Origin: CAZJWC01 sp964550125
GTDB taxonomy: Bacteria > Bacillota > Clostridia > Christensenellales > Borkfalkiaceae
Assembly (NCBI GenBank): GCA_964550125.1
Contig: CAZJWC010000001.1
Span: 289,176 to 353,175 of the forward strand
Length of the DNA stretch: 64,000 nucleotides
Direction: 5' to 3'
Each line of letters starts with the position of its first letter. The stretch's first letter is position 1. A program made the translations under genes and the position numbers. The notes below the pieces were generated by a model. The model saw only the letters and a list, made by a program, of their open reading frames with translations, did no database searches and was not told the DNA's origin. This document shows positions 1 through 7,292 of this stretch, piece after piece.

Positions 1-21
1 TCCTGTGTTAAAAGTTCTGTC

Positions 22-330
22 TTAATTTCCATTTTCTGTTTCTTCCTTTAATATATTTGCAAGCAGTTTGTTGTACCCACCACTGCCATATTGAATACAC
101 TTTGATATTCTGCTCAATGTTGCCGAAGATATATCAGTCATCTCTATAATTTGAGTATAAGTTTTATTTTCAAGCAATAGTTTAGCAGACTCAATTCTTT
201 GCGCCATCTGTTCGATTTCTCGTATTGTACATAAATCTTCTAAAAGAGTTTTTACTTCCTCTTTTGTTTTCATCTTTGCAAGCACGTTATAAAGTTGCTC
301 GTTTAATTCTTCATGATGATGGTTTTCCAT
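22..330 (-). CDS. YerC/YecD-family TrpR-like transcriptional regulator
   Basis: This is a 102-residue protein of the TrpR-like YerC/YecD family. The middle of the protein (about residues 30-80) reads as the conserved core, with the stretch IREIEQMAQRIESAKLL and the helix-turn-helix-like ISSATLSRISKCIQYG, which is the usual DNA-recognition region of the family. Family length is about 90-105 residues, so it is complete. Members are presumed DNA-binding regulators whose targets are mostly unknown; they are only distantly related to the tryptophan repressor. The ATG is preceded by AGGAA. It lies downstream of glmS on the same strand but behind a terminator, so it is probably transcribed separately. 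Confidence 0.8.
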   Translation of the reverse strand: MENHHHEELNEQLYNVLAKMKTKEEVKTLLEDLCTIREIEQMAQRIESAKLLLENKTYTQIIEMTDISSATLSRISKCIQYGSGGYNKLLANILKEETENGN

Positions 331-432
331 TTCAAAATTCCTACTATCATTTATATTTTTCTATATTATACTTTATCAAACTAAATTTGTAAAGCATTTT
401 ACATCACTAATTTAAATTATTAAAGTGAAATT

Positions 433-464
433 GTGAAAAAAAAGAGAGTTATTAAAAACTCTCT
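433..464 (-). terminator. Intrinsic terminator after glmS
   Basis: An 8-bp stem (443-450 with 457-464) with a 6-nt loop is followed on the minus strand by a run of eight or more T. It ends the glmU-like/glmM/glmS operon. Confidence 0.8.
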
Positions 465-471
465 ACATAAT

Positions 472-2259
472 TTATTCAACCGTTACCGATTTTGCTAGAT
501 TTCTTGGTTTATCAGGATTAAAGCCTTTTAGCAATGCTACTTCCAACGCAAACTGTTGCATAGGAATAACCGTTAAAATTGGCATCAAACTTTCCTCAAT
601 ACTAGGGAGAGAAATTAGATAATCAACCTCCTCACAGTTGAAATACTCGCTCAATGAAGTCAACAACACAACAGTCGCACCTCTTGCTTTAACCTCATGT
701 ATTGCGTTCATACTTTTCTTTGCAACATCTCTTTGAGTGATTATGGCAAACACAACAGCGTCATTATCAATCAAGGCAATAGTACCGTGTTTTAATTCAC
801 CTGCAGGATAACCTTCGCTGTGCATATAAGTTACTTCTTTAAGTTTTAAACTGCTTTCAAGTGCCACTGCATAATCTAGTTGTCTACCTATAAAGAAAAC
901 GCTCTTTCTGTCAAGAAAACTATTAGCAAGTTTTTTCACATCAGCATTATCTTCAACCATTTTCTTTGCAAAATTGAACAAAGTTTTAAAATTAGCAAGT
1001 TCGTTGCTTATGTCCCTGCCCCATTTTACTTGCATTATAGTTAATGCTAACATATAAAAAGTTTCAAGTTGACAACAATAACTTTTTGTTGCTGCTACTG
1101 CAATTTCTGCTTTTGCCTGAGTATTAAAAACAAAGTCAGCATAGCGTGTTATTGAAGAATAAGGTGCGTTAGTTATTACTACAAGAGGCTGTTTTAAATT
1201 ATAAATCATCTTTGCAGAAGCCAAAGTATCAGCAGTTTCACCACTTTGAGATACCCCGATAAACAGTTCGCCCTCCTGCATAATAGGATTTTGATACCGG
1301 TATTCGCTTGCTATTTCAACCGTTACAGGAATTCTAGTTAAACTTTCAATTAAATATTTACCCACAACTCCACTATGATATGCCGTACCACAGCCGAAAA
1401 TCGTAATCTTCTTGATATCTTTAATTTTTTGTTTAAACTCCTCTAAACCTGGATTTTTAAAAAAATGGGTATAAGTATCTTTTAAGGCTTCAGGAATTTC
1501 ACTAATTTCCTTACGCATAAAAAATCCATTTTCATCACTAAAATCTTCATTAACGTAATCTTCAATATCTATACTACATTTAACTATAGGATTCAAGTTG
1601 CTGTCAAAAAACTCAATCTTATCTTCCCCTACAAGACAAATTTCATCATCTTGCATTACATAAATTTCTTTAGCATATCCAGAAAAAGCAGGACAATCGC
1701 TTGCTATAAAACTCTCATGTTCATTTTTTGCAACGATTAAAGGGTTATTATGCCTTGCTACTGCAAGAGTATTTGGGAAATACTCACTCATAATTGCCAG
1801 AGCAAAAGAACCTTCTAAAAGTGGCAAAACTTTACTTAAAGTAGATAAAATATCTCCGTCATAAAATTTATCAAGCAACATAGCAATGACTTCGCTATCC
1901 GTTTCACTTTTGAAATTTACATTATTTAAATATTTCTTTTTTAAGTTTTTAAAATTCTCAATTATTCCATTATGTACAACTGCAAATTTATTTTTAATAT
2001 GTGGATGTGCATTTACATCACTAGGCACTCCATGAGTTGCCCAGCGAGTATGACCTATGCCTACCCCCCCCCTTAAATCACATAATTTACACTCTATTGA
2101 GTTCACTCTGCCCATTTTTTTTACATAATCAATTTTATTGTGCTCGTTTAAAACGGCAATACCCACCGAATCATACCCACGATATTCAAGTCGCTTTAAA
2201 CCGTTAAATAAAATTTGAGATGCGTTTTTTTCACCAATATATCCTACGATACCACACAT
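472..2259 (-). CDS. glmS: Glutamine--fructose-6-phosphate aminotransferase (isomerizing)
   Basis: GlmS makes glucosamine-6-phosphate from fructose-6-phosphate and glutamine, the first committed step toward UDP-GlcNAc for peptidoglycan. The protein has 595 residues, close to the usual ~600. It begins MCGIVGYIG, so Cys2 after Met removal is the N-terminal nucleophile of the glutaminase domain (about 1-220). Two SIS sugar-isomerase domains follow; GVSQSGETADT is the first sugar-phosphate loop, and the end is KPRNLAKSVTVE, the canonical C-terminus. It is the last gene of the operon, 9 nt after glmM. No glmS ribozyme is expected because the gene is internal to the operon. A 9-nt G homopolymer in the coding strand (C at 2064-2072) lies in the glutaminase domain. 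Confidence 0.97.
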   Translation of the reverse strand: MCGIVGYIGEKNASQILFNGLKRLEYRGYDSVGIAVLNEHNKIDYVKKMGRVNSIECKLCDLRGGVGIGHTRWATHGVPSDVNAHPHIKNKFAVVHNGIIENFKNLKKKYLNNVNFKSETDSEVIAMLLDKFYDGDILSTLSKVLPLLEGSFALAIMSEYFPNTLAVARHNNPLIVAKNEHESFIASDCPAFSGYAKEIYVMQDDEICLVGEDKIEFFDSNLNPIVKCSIDIEDYVNEDFSDENGFFMRKEISEIPEALKDTYTHFFKNPGLEEFKQKIKDIKKITIFGCGTAYHSGVVGKYLIESLTRIPVTVEIASEYRYQNPIMQEGELFIGVSQSGETADTLASAKMIYNLKQPLVVITNAPYSSITRYADFVFNTQAKAEIAVAATKSYCCQLETFYMLALTIMQVKWGRDISNELANFKTLFNFAKKMVEDNADVKKLANSFLDRKSVFFIGRQLDYAVALESSLKLKEVTYMHSEGYPAGELKHGTIALIDNDAVVFAIITQRDVAKKSMNAIHEVKARGATVVLLTSLSEYFNCEEVDYLISLPSIEESLMPILTVIPMQQFALEVALLKGFNPDKPRNLAKSVTVE

Positions 2260-2268
2260 ACTGCTCCC

Positions 2269-3588
2269 CTACTTTTCCATATTTGAAATCTCGTTCACCT
2301 TATTTGAAAGTTCGTTAGCTATTCTAGTTGCTTCTTCTTTATTAAAATGCTCAACCATAACACGAACTTTAGGTTCAGTACCTGACGCTCTAACAAGAAT
2401 ACGTCCGTCCTTTTTTACTTCCTTTTCTATTTTTGATATTATATTTTTTAACTCCTCACTTTGCATAACGAGTTTTTTGTCTTCAACCTTTATATTAACA
2501 TTTACTTGTGGAAACTTAACCACTTTGGAAAGTTCTTTAAGCGATTTGCCCGTTTCTTTCACTATGTCGCATAAAACAAGTGCCGTTAAAATTCCATCTC
2601 CGGTAGTACTTCTATCTCCTATTATTATATGTCCAGATTGTTCTCCACCAACAACGCTTCCCTTTTTCTTCATCAATTCTATAACATATCTATCGCCTAT
2701 ATCACTACGCAAAAAGTTAATCCCCTCAGCAAGTAATGCTTTTTCAACACCCATATTAGTATGCAATGTGCCAACAGCGATATTATTTTTTAATTGATTT
2801 TTCTCCTTCAAAAAAGTTGAAATTATATATAGAATAACATCTCCGTCAACAATGTTACCCTCATTGTCGCAGGCAATTAGTCTATCTCCATCGCCATCAA
2901 TAGCAAATCCCACGTCAGCCTCGTTTTCTTTTACAGCATTTGACAATACCTCAGGGAATAAACAGCCACATTTATCGTTGATAATTGCATTTTCATCACA
3001 ATGCTTTGCAACAACAATAGCACCAAGTTCTTTAAAAACTTTTGGACCTATACTAAAGCCTGCTCCATTACTTCCGTCAAAAACTATTTTTAGCCCATTA
3101 AGATTGTTTTTTATACTGCCTGCAAGGTACTTTTCATATTCTTCAGTAGTGTTTTGTCTATAAACAACACGTCCTGAATCAACCGAATTTGCCACTAAGT
3201 ATAATCCCATTTTTGACTCTATTTCTTCTTCAATCTCATCAGGAAGTTTATAGCCGTCCCCACCAAACAATTTAATGCCATTATATTCAGCAGGATTATG
3301 ACTTGCACTTATTACCACACCAAAATCAGCGTTATTTCTTTTAGTTTCAAAAGCAATAGCAGGTGTAGGTAGAGTACCTAAATAAATTGCATTGCCTCCA
3401 CCCGATAAAACGCCTGCTATAAGTCCACAAGAAAGTACATCTCCTGAAACTCTAGTATCTTTACCTATAACAACCAAGGGTTTATTTTTTATTGAAGATA
3501 AAGCGTTGCCAACATTGTAAGCCGTTACAACAGTCAGCGACTCATTAGCAATTCCTCTAATACCATCTGTACCAAACAATTTACGCAT
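2269..3588 (-). CDS. glmM: Phosphoglucosamine mutase
   Basis: GlmM converts glucosamine-6-phosphate to glucosamine-1-phosphate. The 439-residue protein has all family hallmarks: N-terminal MRKLFGTDGIRG, the active-site loop SASHNP (94-99, Ser96 as the phosphoserine), the metal-binding loop DGDGDR (231-236), and the C-terminal phosphate-binding RASGTEPKVRVMVE. I place the start at the ATG at 3588. The upstream in-frame GTG at 3594 lies inside the AGGTGA that acts as the ribosome binding site. It sits between the GlmU-like gene (9 nt upstream) and glmS, so the three steps are co-transcribed. Confidence 0.97.
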   Translation of the reverse strand: MRKLFGTDGIRGIANESLTVVTAYNVGNALSSIKNKPLVVIGKDTRVSGDVLSCGLIAGVLSGGGNAIYLGTLPTPAIAFETKRNNADFGVVISASHNPAEYNGIKLFGGDGYKLPDEIEEEIESKMGLYLVANSVDSGRVVYRQNTTEEYEKYLAGSIKNNLNGLKIVFDGSNGAGFSIGPKVFKELGAIVVAKHCDENAIINDKCGCLFPEVLSNAVKENEADVGFAIDGDGDRLIACDNEGNIVDGDVILYIISTFLKEKNQLKNNIAVGTLHTNMGVEKALLAEGINFLRSDIGDRYVIELMKKKGSVVGGEQSGHIIIGDRSTTGDGILTALVLCDIVKETGKSLKELSKVVKFPQVNVNIKVEDKKLVMQSEELKNIISKIEKEVKKDGRILVRASGTEPKVRVMVEHFNKEEATRIANELSNKVNEISNMEK

Positions 3589-3597
3589 ATTCACCTA

Positions 3598-4662
3598 TTA
3601 AAAGTTTTTCAAATACTTTTTTGCCTTCTCTTTTTTTACAATTTGACGGCATCTTCCAATACACATATCCAACTCCTCAAGGCTGTCAGTTACGGTAGTT
3701 CCTGCAGCAATGTAAACATTTTTATCAATATTTACGGGAGCAATTATATTTGAATTGCTACCTATAAACGAATTATCTCCCACTACACTGCGTTGCTTTA
3801 CTTTGCCGTTGTAATTTACAAAAACAACACCACAGCCTATGTTTACATTTTTACCTATATCAGCATCTCCAACATAAGATAGATGTGAAGCCTTGCTTCC
3901 ATTTCCTATGTTTGCATTTTTAACTTCAACAAAATCACCTATTCTGCAATTATCACCAACAACAGAGTTTGGACGAAGATATGCGTTTGGACCTATTAGG
4001 CTTTTCTCACCGACTATAGCCTCTTTTAAAACGCTGGCAGTTATTACGCTGTCATTACCTACCACAGAATTTTCTATTATGCAATTAGGCTTCAAAACTG
4101 CTCCACTCTTTATTTGCGTGTTGCCTTGAATAACGTTATTTTGCATAATCCTAGCCCCACTTTCAATCTCAACAGTGCAGTCAATAGTGATTGAACTTAA
4201 ATCGTCAATCAAAACTCCATTACTTAAATGTTTAAGTAATATTTCCCTTTTTAATTGAGATAAAACTAGAGGATAATCTTCAACCTTTTTAAATGGTTGA
4301 ACGGAAGAATTTTCAATTTTCAACGAAAAATCAATCCTTTCATTTCCTTTTAGTAGATAACCCCAATCAAAAGAAAGTTGACCTTTTTCAAGTTTATCAA
4401 TCGCAGTTTTTATACTGTTCTCATCAATCAAAAAGTATGAAGAAAAAATAAAAAGAGTTATTTCACCAACTATATAATTGCCCTGCTGCAAATCAGTCAA
4501 TGAGATAACTTTTGCTAGAGAAAACTTACTCAACAGATGCTCTATTGAACTTTTCCCTAAAAGTTTCAAAGCCGAACTTTTTTCTTTATTTATTATAAAA
4601 GAACTATCATCTATAATGTAAATAGGAATATTATTTTTTAAACTGTCAAAATAAGTTGCCAT
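3598..4662 (-). CDS. GlmU-like glucosamine-1-phosphate acetyltransferase lacking the uridyltransferase domain
   Basis: The C-terminal two thirds (about 135-354) is a left-handed beta-helix matching the GlmU acetyltransferase domain. Visible equivalents of catalytic residues of E. coli GlmU are Arg230 (LRPN), Lys248 (VEVKN), His260 and Tyr263 (KASHLSY) and NYNG at 283-286. The first ~130 residues are short and divergent: the nucleotidyltransferase signature LAAGxGTRM is absent. Full GlmU is about 455 residues and this protein is 354. It should therefore acetylate glucosamine-1-phosphate but not make UDP-GlcNAc. The ATG at 4662 is chosen because GGAG sits 6 nt upstream; the upstream TTG at 4674 is inside that site. 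It is the first gene of the glm operon. Confidence 0.85.
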   Translation of the reverse strand: MATYFDSLKNNIPIYIIDDSSFIINKEKSSALKLLGKSSIEHLLSKFSLAKVISLTDLQQGNYIVGEITLFIFSSYFLIDENSIKTAIDKLEKGQLSFDWGYLLKGNERIDFSLKIENSSVQPFKKVEDYPLVLSQLKREILLKHLSNGVLIDDLSSITIDCTVEIESGARIMQNNVIQGNTQIKSGAVLKPNCIIENSVVGNDSVITASVLKEAIVGEKSLIGPNAYLRPNSVVGDNCRIGDFVEVKNANIGNGSKASHLSYVGDADIGKNVNIGCGVVFVNYNGKVKQRSVVGDNSFIGSNSNIIAPVNIDKNVYIAAGTTVTDSLEELDMCIGRCRQIVKKEKAKKYLKNF

Positions 4663-4710
4663 TTTATTCTCCAATTATTACATAATATGCAATAGAAATA
4701 ACATAAGGTC

Positions 4711-4739
4711 ATTATATATCCTAAAAAATTTTTTGTCAA
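4711..4739 (-). promoter_or_regulatory. Promoter of the glm operon
   Basis: On the minus strand TTGACA (4734-4739) and TATAAT (4711-4716) are separated by exactly 17 nt, a perfect sigma-A consensus. The predicted leader to the GlmU-like ATG is about 40 nt. Confidence 0.85.
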
Positions 4740-4765
4740 TAAATGAAAAGCCCCACCTCAAAAAA

Positions 4766-4798
4766 GAAGCACTTACATTGTAAGCGCTTCCCTTTTTT
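4766..4798. terminator. Hairpin with T-runs on both sides
   Basis: A 12-bp stem (4766-4777 with 4779-4790) has one mismatch and T-rich flanks on both strands. It separates the HTH gene unit from the glm promoter. The rest of 4800-4920 is AT-rich with no gene seen. Confidence 0.6.
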
Positions 4799-4928
4799 CA
4801 ATTCTCACTAATTTGCTACCTTATTTTAGATAGCGTAAAAGGTTTCTCATGCCCTTTACAATTATATTATAATTTATTTATCATTATAAGTTCAAAGGAA
4901 AAACCTTATATTTTTTACATAAAGAAAA

Positions 4929-4949
4929 CAGGTTTTACAAGAAAACCTG
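4929..4949 (-). terminator. Terminator of the HTH regulator gene
   Basis: A perfect 8-bp stem CAGGTTTT/AAAACCTG with a 5-nt loop is followed on the minus strand by TTTTCTTT. It lies about 30 nt past the stop codon of the HTH gene. Confidence 0.7.
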
Positions 4950-4964
4950 CCAATTTACCATTTT

Positions 4965-4981
4965 TATGTATTTTTTACATA
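4965..4981. repeat. 17-bp palindrome TATGTA-N5-TACATA
   Basis: This perfect 6+5+6 inverted repeat directly abuts the stop codon of the HTH gene. It shares the core TGTA-N5-TACA and the T-rich spacer with the two palindromes in that gene's promoter, and may be a third binding site. Confidence 0.55.
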
Positions 4982-5320
4982 CTATTTTTCAAACACGATT
5001 ATATCATCTAATGTTTTGCCACAAATTTGACAATAAAACATTAAATCTTCCAAAGAAGGAATACTTCTGCCATTTTCCCAATTTGCAATTACACTTTCCG
5101 TTACATTAAAAACATATGCAAGTTCGTTTTGACTTATTGAATTATCCAACTCGAAAAGACACTCCTCACAATTACTGCAATCACAATCTCTCTCTGTTAA
5201 TTTATTCATGGTATGTATCATACAAACATATCTTCTCAATCTTAAATTGTCATTTCTCAATAGTCGAAGCATTTTTGCCGTCTTTTTCCAGTTGATATTT
5301 TTTCTACAAATAACTTCCAT
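4982..5320 (-). CDS. Small HTH (XRE-like) transcriptional regulator with a Cys cluster
   Basis: This is a 112-residue protein. Its C-terminal half (from about 65) is an XRE/HTH_3-type domain: ISQNELAYVFNVTESVIANWENGRSIPSLEDLMFYC reads as helices 2-4 of that fold. The N-terminal half is basic and contains a dense cluster CDCSNCEEC at about residue 46, which could bind metal or sense redox. The ATG at 5320 has GGAG six nt upstream; the in-frame upstream TTG overlaps it. The gene follows the ATPase/RloB-like pair and has its own promoter with two palindromic operators (5333-5369), so autoregulation is likely. Whether it also controls the defence genes is not shown, since their promoter lacks the same palindrome. 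Confidence 0.75.
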   Translation of the reverse strand: MEVICRKNINWKKTAKMLRLLRNDNLRLRRYVCMIHTMNKLTERDCDCSNCEECLFELDNSISQNELAYVFNVTESVIANWENGRSIPSLEDLMFYCQICGKTLDDIIVFEK

Positions 5321-5332
5321 GTTTTTCTCCAA

Positions 5333-5369
5333 CTTGTATTTTTTACAAGTAACTTGTATTTTCTACAAG
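5333..5369. promoter_or_regulatory. Tandem palindromic operators CTTGTA-N5-TACAAG
   Basis: Two perfect 17-bp inverted repeats (5333-5349 and 5353-5369) have identical arms and a 20-bp centre-to-centre period, so they lie on one face of the helix. They occupy the region just downstream of the -10 element of the HTH gene promoter; the distal one overlaps the stop codon of the RloB-like gene. Confidence 0.75.
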
Positions 5370-6100
5370 ACATCATAAAACTTTCTTCCAAAATAGTCAA
5401 CCAAAAAGAACACGCAAGTATTAAGTACGCTTACCTTTTTTCTTTTTTTAACAAACTCCTCCTCAACATCAAGTATTGCATTTTGACTGATGTTATGTCT
5501 ATATTCCTCATAACTCATTTTGTCCTGTCTTTTTTTAACAAGGTAACCTGCCTTTAAAACATTTAATAGGCAAGTTTTATTAAAATCAGTGGCAGTATAT
5601 TTATGAATTTTTTTCGTATATCCTCTTGTACGCACAAGTGATTTATAGTTTTTACTATTAAGAATATTTATTTTTACATCTCTATCAAAGTAATCATTTA
5701 CTAAATAATACTTGTGGTCCCTGTACGATTCAACCATAGGATAATTGATATACAATTTTCCCAATTCAGTTTCATCATCAAACATAGCAAGCATATCTCT
5801 TATCTTTTCAAATTTGAAAGCAGGGTCTTGAAATTCAGCGTCAAAAATCAAATATATTTCAGCAAAATTATTATCAAGCAACTCTTTTTTTCTAATGTCG
5901 TTTGTTAATGTTTTTAGAACGGCAACCGTATCCGTCCACCCCTCATAACTTTTGATTAAGTTGTATAATGAATAGATATTAGTCCTATAAGGAAAAAACT
6001 CAAGTTTAGTGCCAGAATCAAAAAAAAGTTTATTTATTTGACTGAATAGTTCAACTTCAGTAACCTCCCCCTCGACTATCAATAAAACTTTTTTAGCCAC
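5363..6100 (-). CDS. TOPRIM/RloB-like protein, putative effector of an AbiL-type defence pair
   Basis: This 245-residue protein starts at a GTG (6100) with AGAGGTGG eight nt upstream; the start overlaps the ATPase stop by 8 nt, indicating translational coupling. The N-terminus KKVLLIVEGEVTE (glycine-flanked glutamates at 10-15) and the later LIFDAEFQD (acidic residues 87-92) match the TOPRIM-like pattern of RloB/AbiLii and, more loosely, OLD-family nucleases. The C-terminal 100 residues are basic and unassigned. Pairing with an upstream AAA ATPase is the arrangement of AbiLi/AbiLii, RloA/RloB and PARIS. A role as a nuclease or effector restrained by the ATPase is inference. Confidence 0.65.
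   Translation of the reverse strand: MAKKVLLIVEGEVTEVELFSQINKLFFDSGTKLEFFPYRTNIYSLYNLIKSYEGWTDTVAVLKTLTNDIRKKELLDNNFAEIYLIFDAEFQDPAFKFEKIRDMLAMFDDETELGKLYINYPMVESYRDHKYYLVNDYFDRDVKINILNSKNYKSLVRTRGYTKKIHKYTATDFNKTCLLNVLKAGYLVKKRQDKMSYEEYRHNISQNAILDVEEEFVKKRKKVSVLNTCVFFLVDYFGRKFYDVL
5372..5400 (-). promoter_or_regulatory. Promoter of the HTH gene, inside the RloB-like coding region
   Basis: TTGACT (5395-5400) and TATGAT (5372-5377) are separated by 17 nt on the minus strand. The two palindromes begin 2 nt downstream of the -10, so a bound repressor would block initiation. Confidence 0.7.
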
Positions 6101-7196
6101 TAAACGAACCACCTCTATACATTTTTTCAAGATTGTGTGCTTCTCTTATCTCTTTATCCGTACATTTAGGTAAACTATGGATTTTACCATTGGAGATAAT
6201 AAAAGTACAATCCGGACGGGTAACTTTATTACTCATAAGTACCGTATTGTGTGTTGTAACTATTGACTGAATATTACTTTCGCTATTTATATACTTTAAG
6301 ATATATTCGCTAGTCTCAAAATGATAAAAAGCATCAAACTCGTCCATATATAAAAAACTTACCTTGTTAAATTGTAATGCCCAACAGAAAAATAAAAGCA
6401 ACGCACCCGTTCCTGACGAACAAACAGCACTAAAGGGGTACTCGTTATATTTAAACTTTGCTGTTAACACTTTAACATCTTCAAGTAAATCTTTTTTAAA
6501 CTCAAGGTTATAATTAAGATGATTATCCATCAAAAATCTTTCAAATTTACGCAAGGCATTATCTTGTTCAATTATTCCTGCAAAAGATTGCAATAAATTT
6601 CCATAATCACTTGACTCACTTTGTCTAGGGGAACTTGAAAAACGCACCATTTTTTGAACAAATTTCATCATAGAAGCGAACGAACTTTTATTGTCGATAA
6701 CGCAATTACGATAGATGTATCTAATAAACGACATTGTCGTACTGGGAATTTCTACATTAAGCGTTTCAGCCCCTTTTATATTTTCAATATGAGATTCACC
6801 AGTCCTATAATCATAGTATGCTGACAATTTGTTTCTTATATATAATCTTTCATAAACCAAATTTGAGGGAGAAGTTTTTCCGTACTCATACTTAATATCT
6901 TCGTTATCAAACTGAAAGGTATAAGAAAACTCTGCAACTTTTGATTGCAGGTTACCGTTCGTATATCCAATTACGTTTTTGGGCTTATCTTTATCTGTCA
7001 AATGGTTGGTTATATCAAAAATGGCGTACCCCAAATTAGATTTACCCGAACCGTTTTGACCGTATATCAACGCCTTATTGACAAGATTATTTTTAATTAA
7101 ATGGTTATTAAAATTATACTCTGCACTACTTGTAAAGTCCAAACATATTTCATCTTCAAAACCTTTACAATTTTTAACTTTAAATTGTTTTAACAT
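6093..7196 (-). CDS. AAA family ATPase (AbiLi/RloA-like), putative phage-defence sensor
   Basis: This is a 367-residue SMC/ABC-type ATPase of the AAA_15/RloA class. It starts MLKQFKVKNCKGF, typical of the group, followed by Walker A GQNGSGKS (46-53), Walker B FLYMDEFDAF (about 282-291), and an H-loop TTHNT (about 314-318). The C-terminus HNLEKMYRGG resembles the end of AbiLi-like ATPases. It lacks the C-terminal TOPRIM domain of OLD/GajA proteins; that activity seems to reside in the next gene. The start is the ATG at 7196, with TAAGGAG seven nt upstream, rather than an earlier in-frame codon. It is first in a two-gene operon with its own promoter at 7216-7244. Confidence 0.75.
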   Translation of the reverse strand: MLKQFKVKNCKGFEDEICLDFTSSAEYNFNNHLIKNNLVNKALIYGQNGSGKSNLGYAIFDITNHLTDKDKPKNVIGYTNGNLQSKVAEFSYTFQFDNEDIKYEYGKTSPSNLVYERLYIRNKLSAYYDYRTGESHIENIKGAETLNVEIPSTTMSFIRYIYRNCVIDNKSSFASMMKFVQKMVRFSSSPRQSESSDYGNLLQSFAGIIEQDNALRKFERFLMDNHLNYNLEFKKDLLEDVKVLTAKFKYNEYPFSAVCSSGTGALLLFFCWALQFNKVSFLYMDEFDAFYHFETSEYILKYINSESNIQSIVTTHNTVLMSNKVTRPDCTFIISNGKIHSLPKCTDKEIREAHNLEKMYRGGSFSG

Positions 7197-7215
7197 ACGT
7201 TTACTCCTTAAAATT

Positions 7216-7244
7216 ATATTACCACCTATAAAATTAAAAGTCAA
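7216..7244 (-). promoter_or_regulatory. Promoter of the ATPase/RloB-like operon
   Basis: On the minus strand TTGACT (7239-7244) and TAATAT (7216-7221) have a 17-nt spacer. The -35 overlaps the foot of the preceding terminator stem. Confidence 0.7.
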
Positions 7245-7275
7245 TAGCGTCCCGCATTTTATACAGGACGCTATT
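7243..7275 (-). terminator. Terminator after the truncated CapD-like gene
   Basis: A 10-bp stem AATAGCGTCC/GGACGCTATT (7243-7252 with 7266-7275) lies just past the stop at 7293. The T tail on the minus strand is modest. Confidence 0.6.
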
Positions 7276-7292
7276 TTATATTTATTTTCTTT

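Noticed and set aside
4675..4765. glmS ribozyme upstream of the glm operon
   Set aside because: The leader is only about 40 nt and the gene directly downstream is the GlmU-like one; no ribozyme-like structure was seen.
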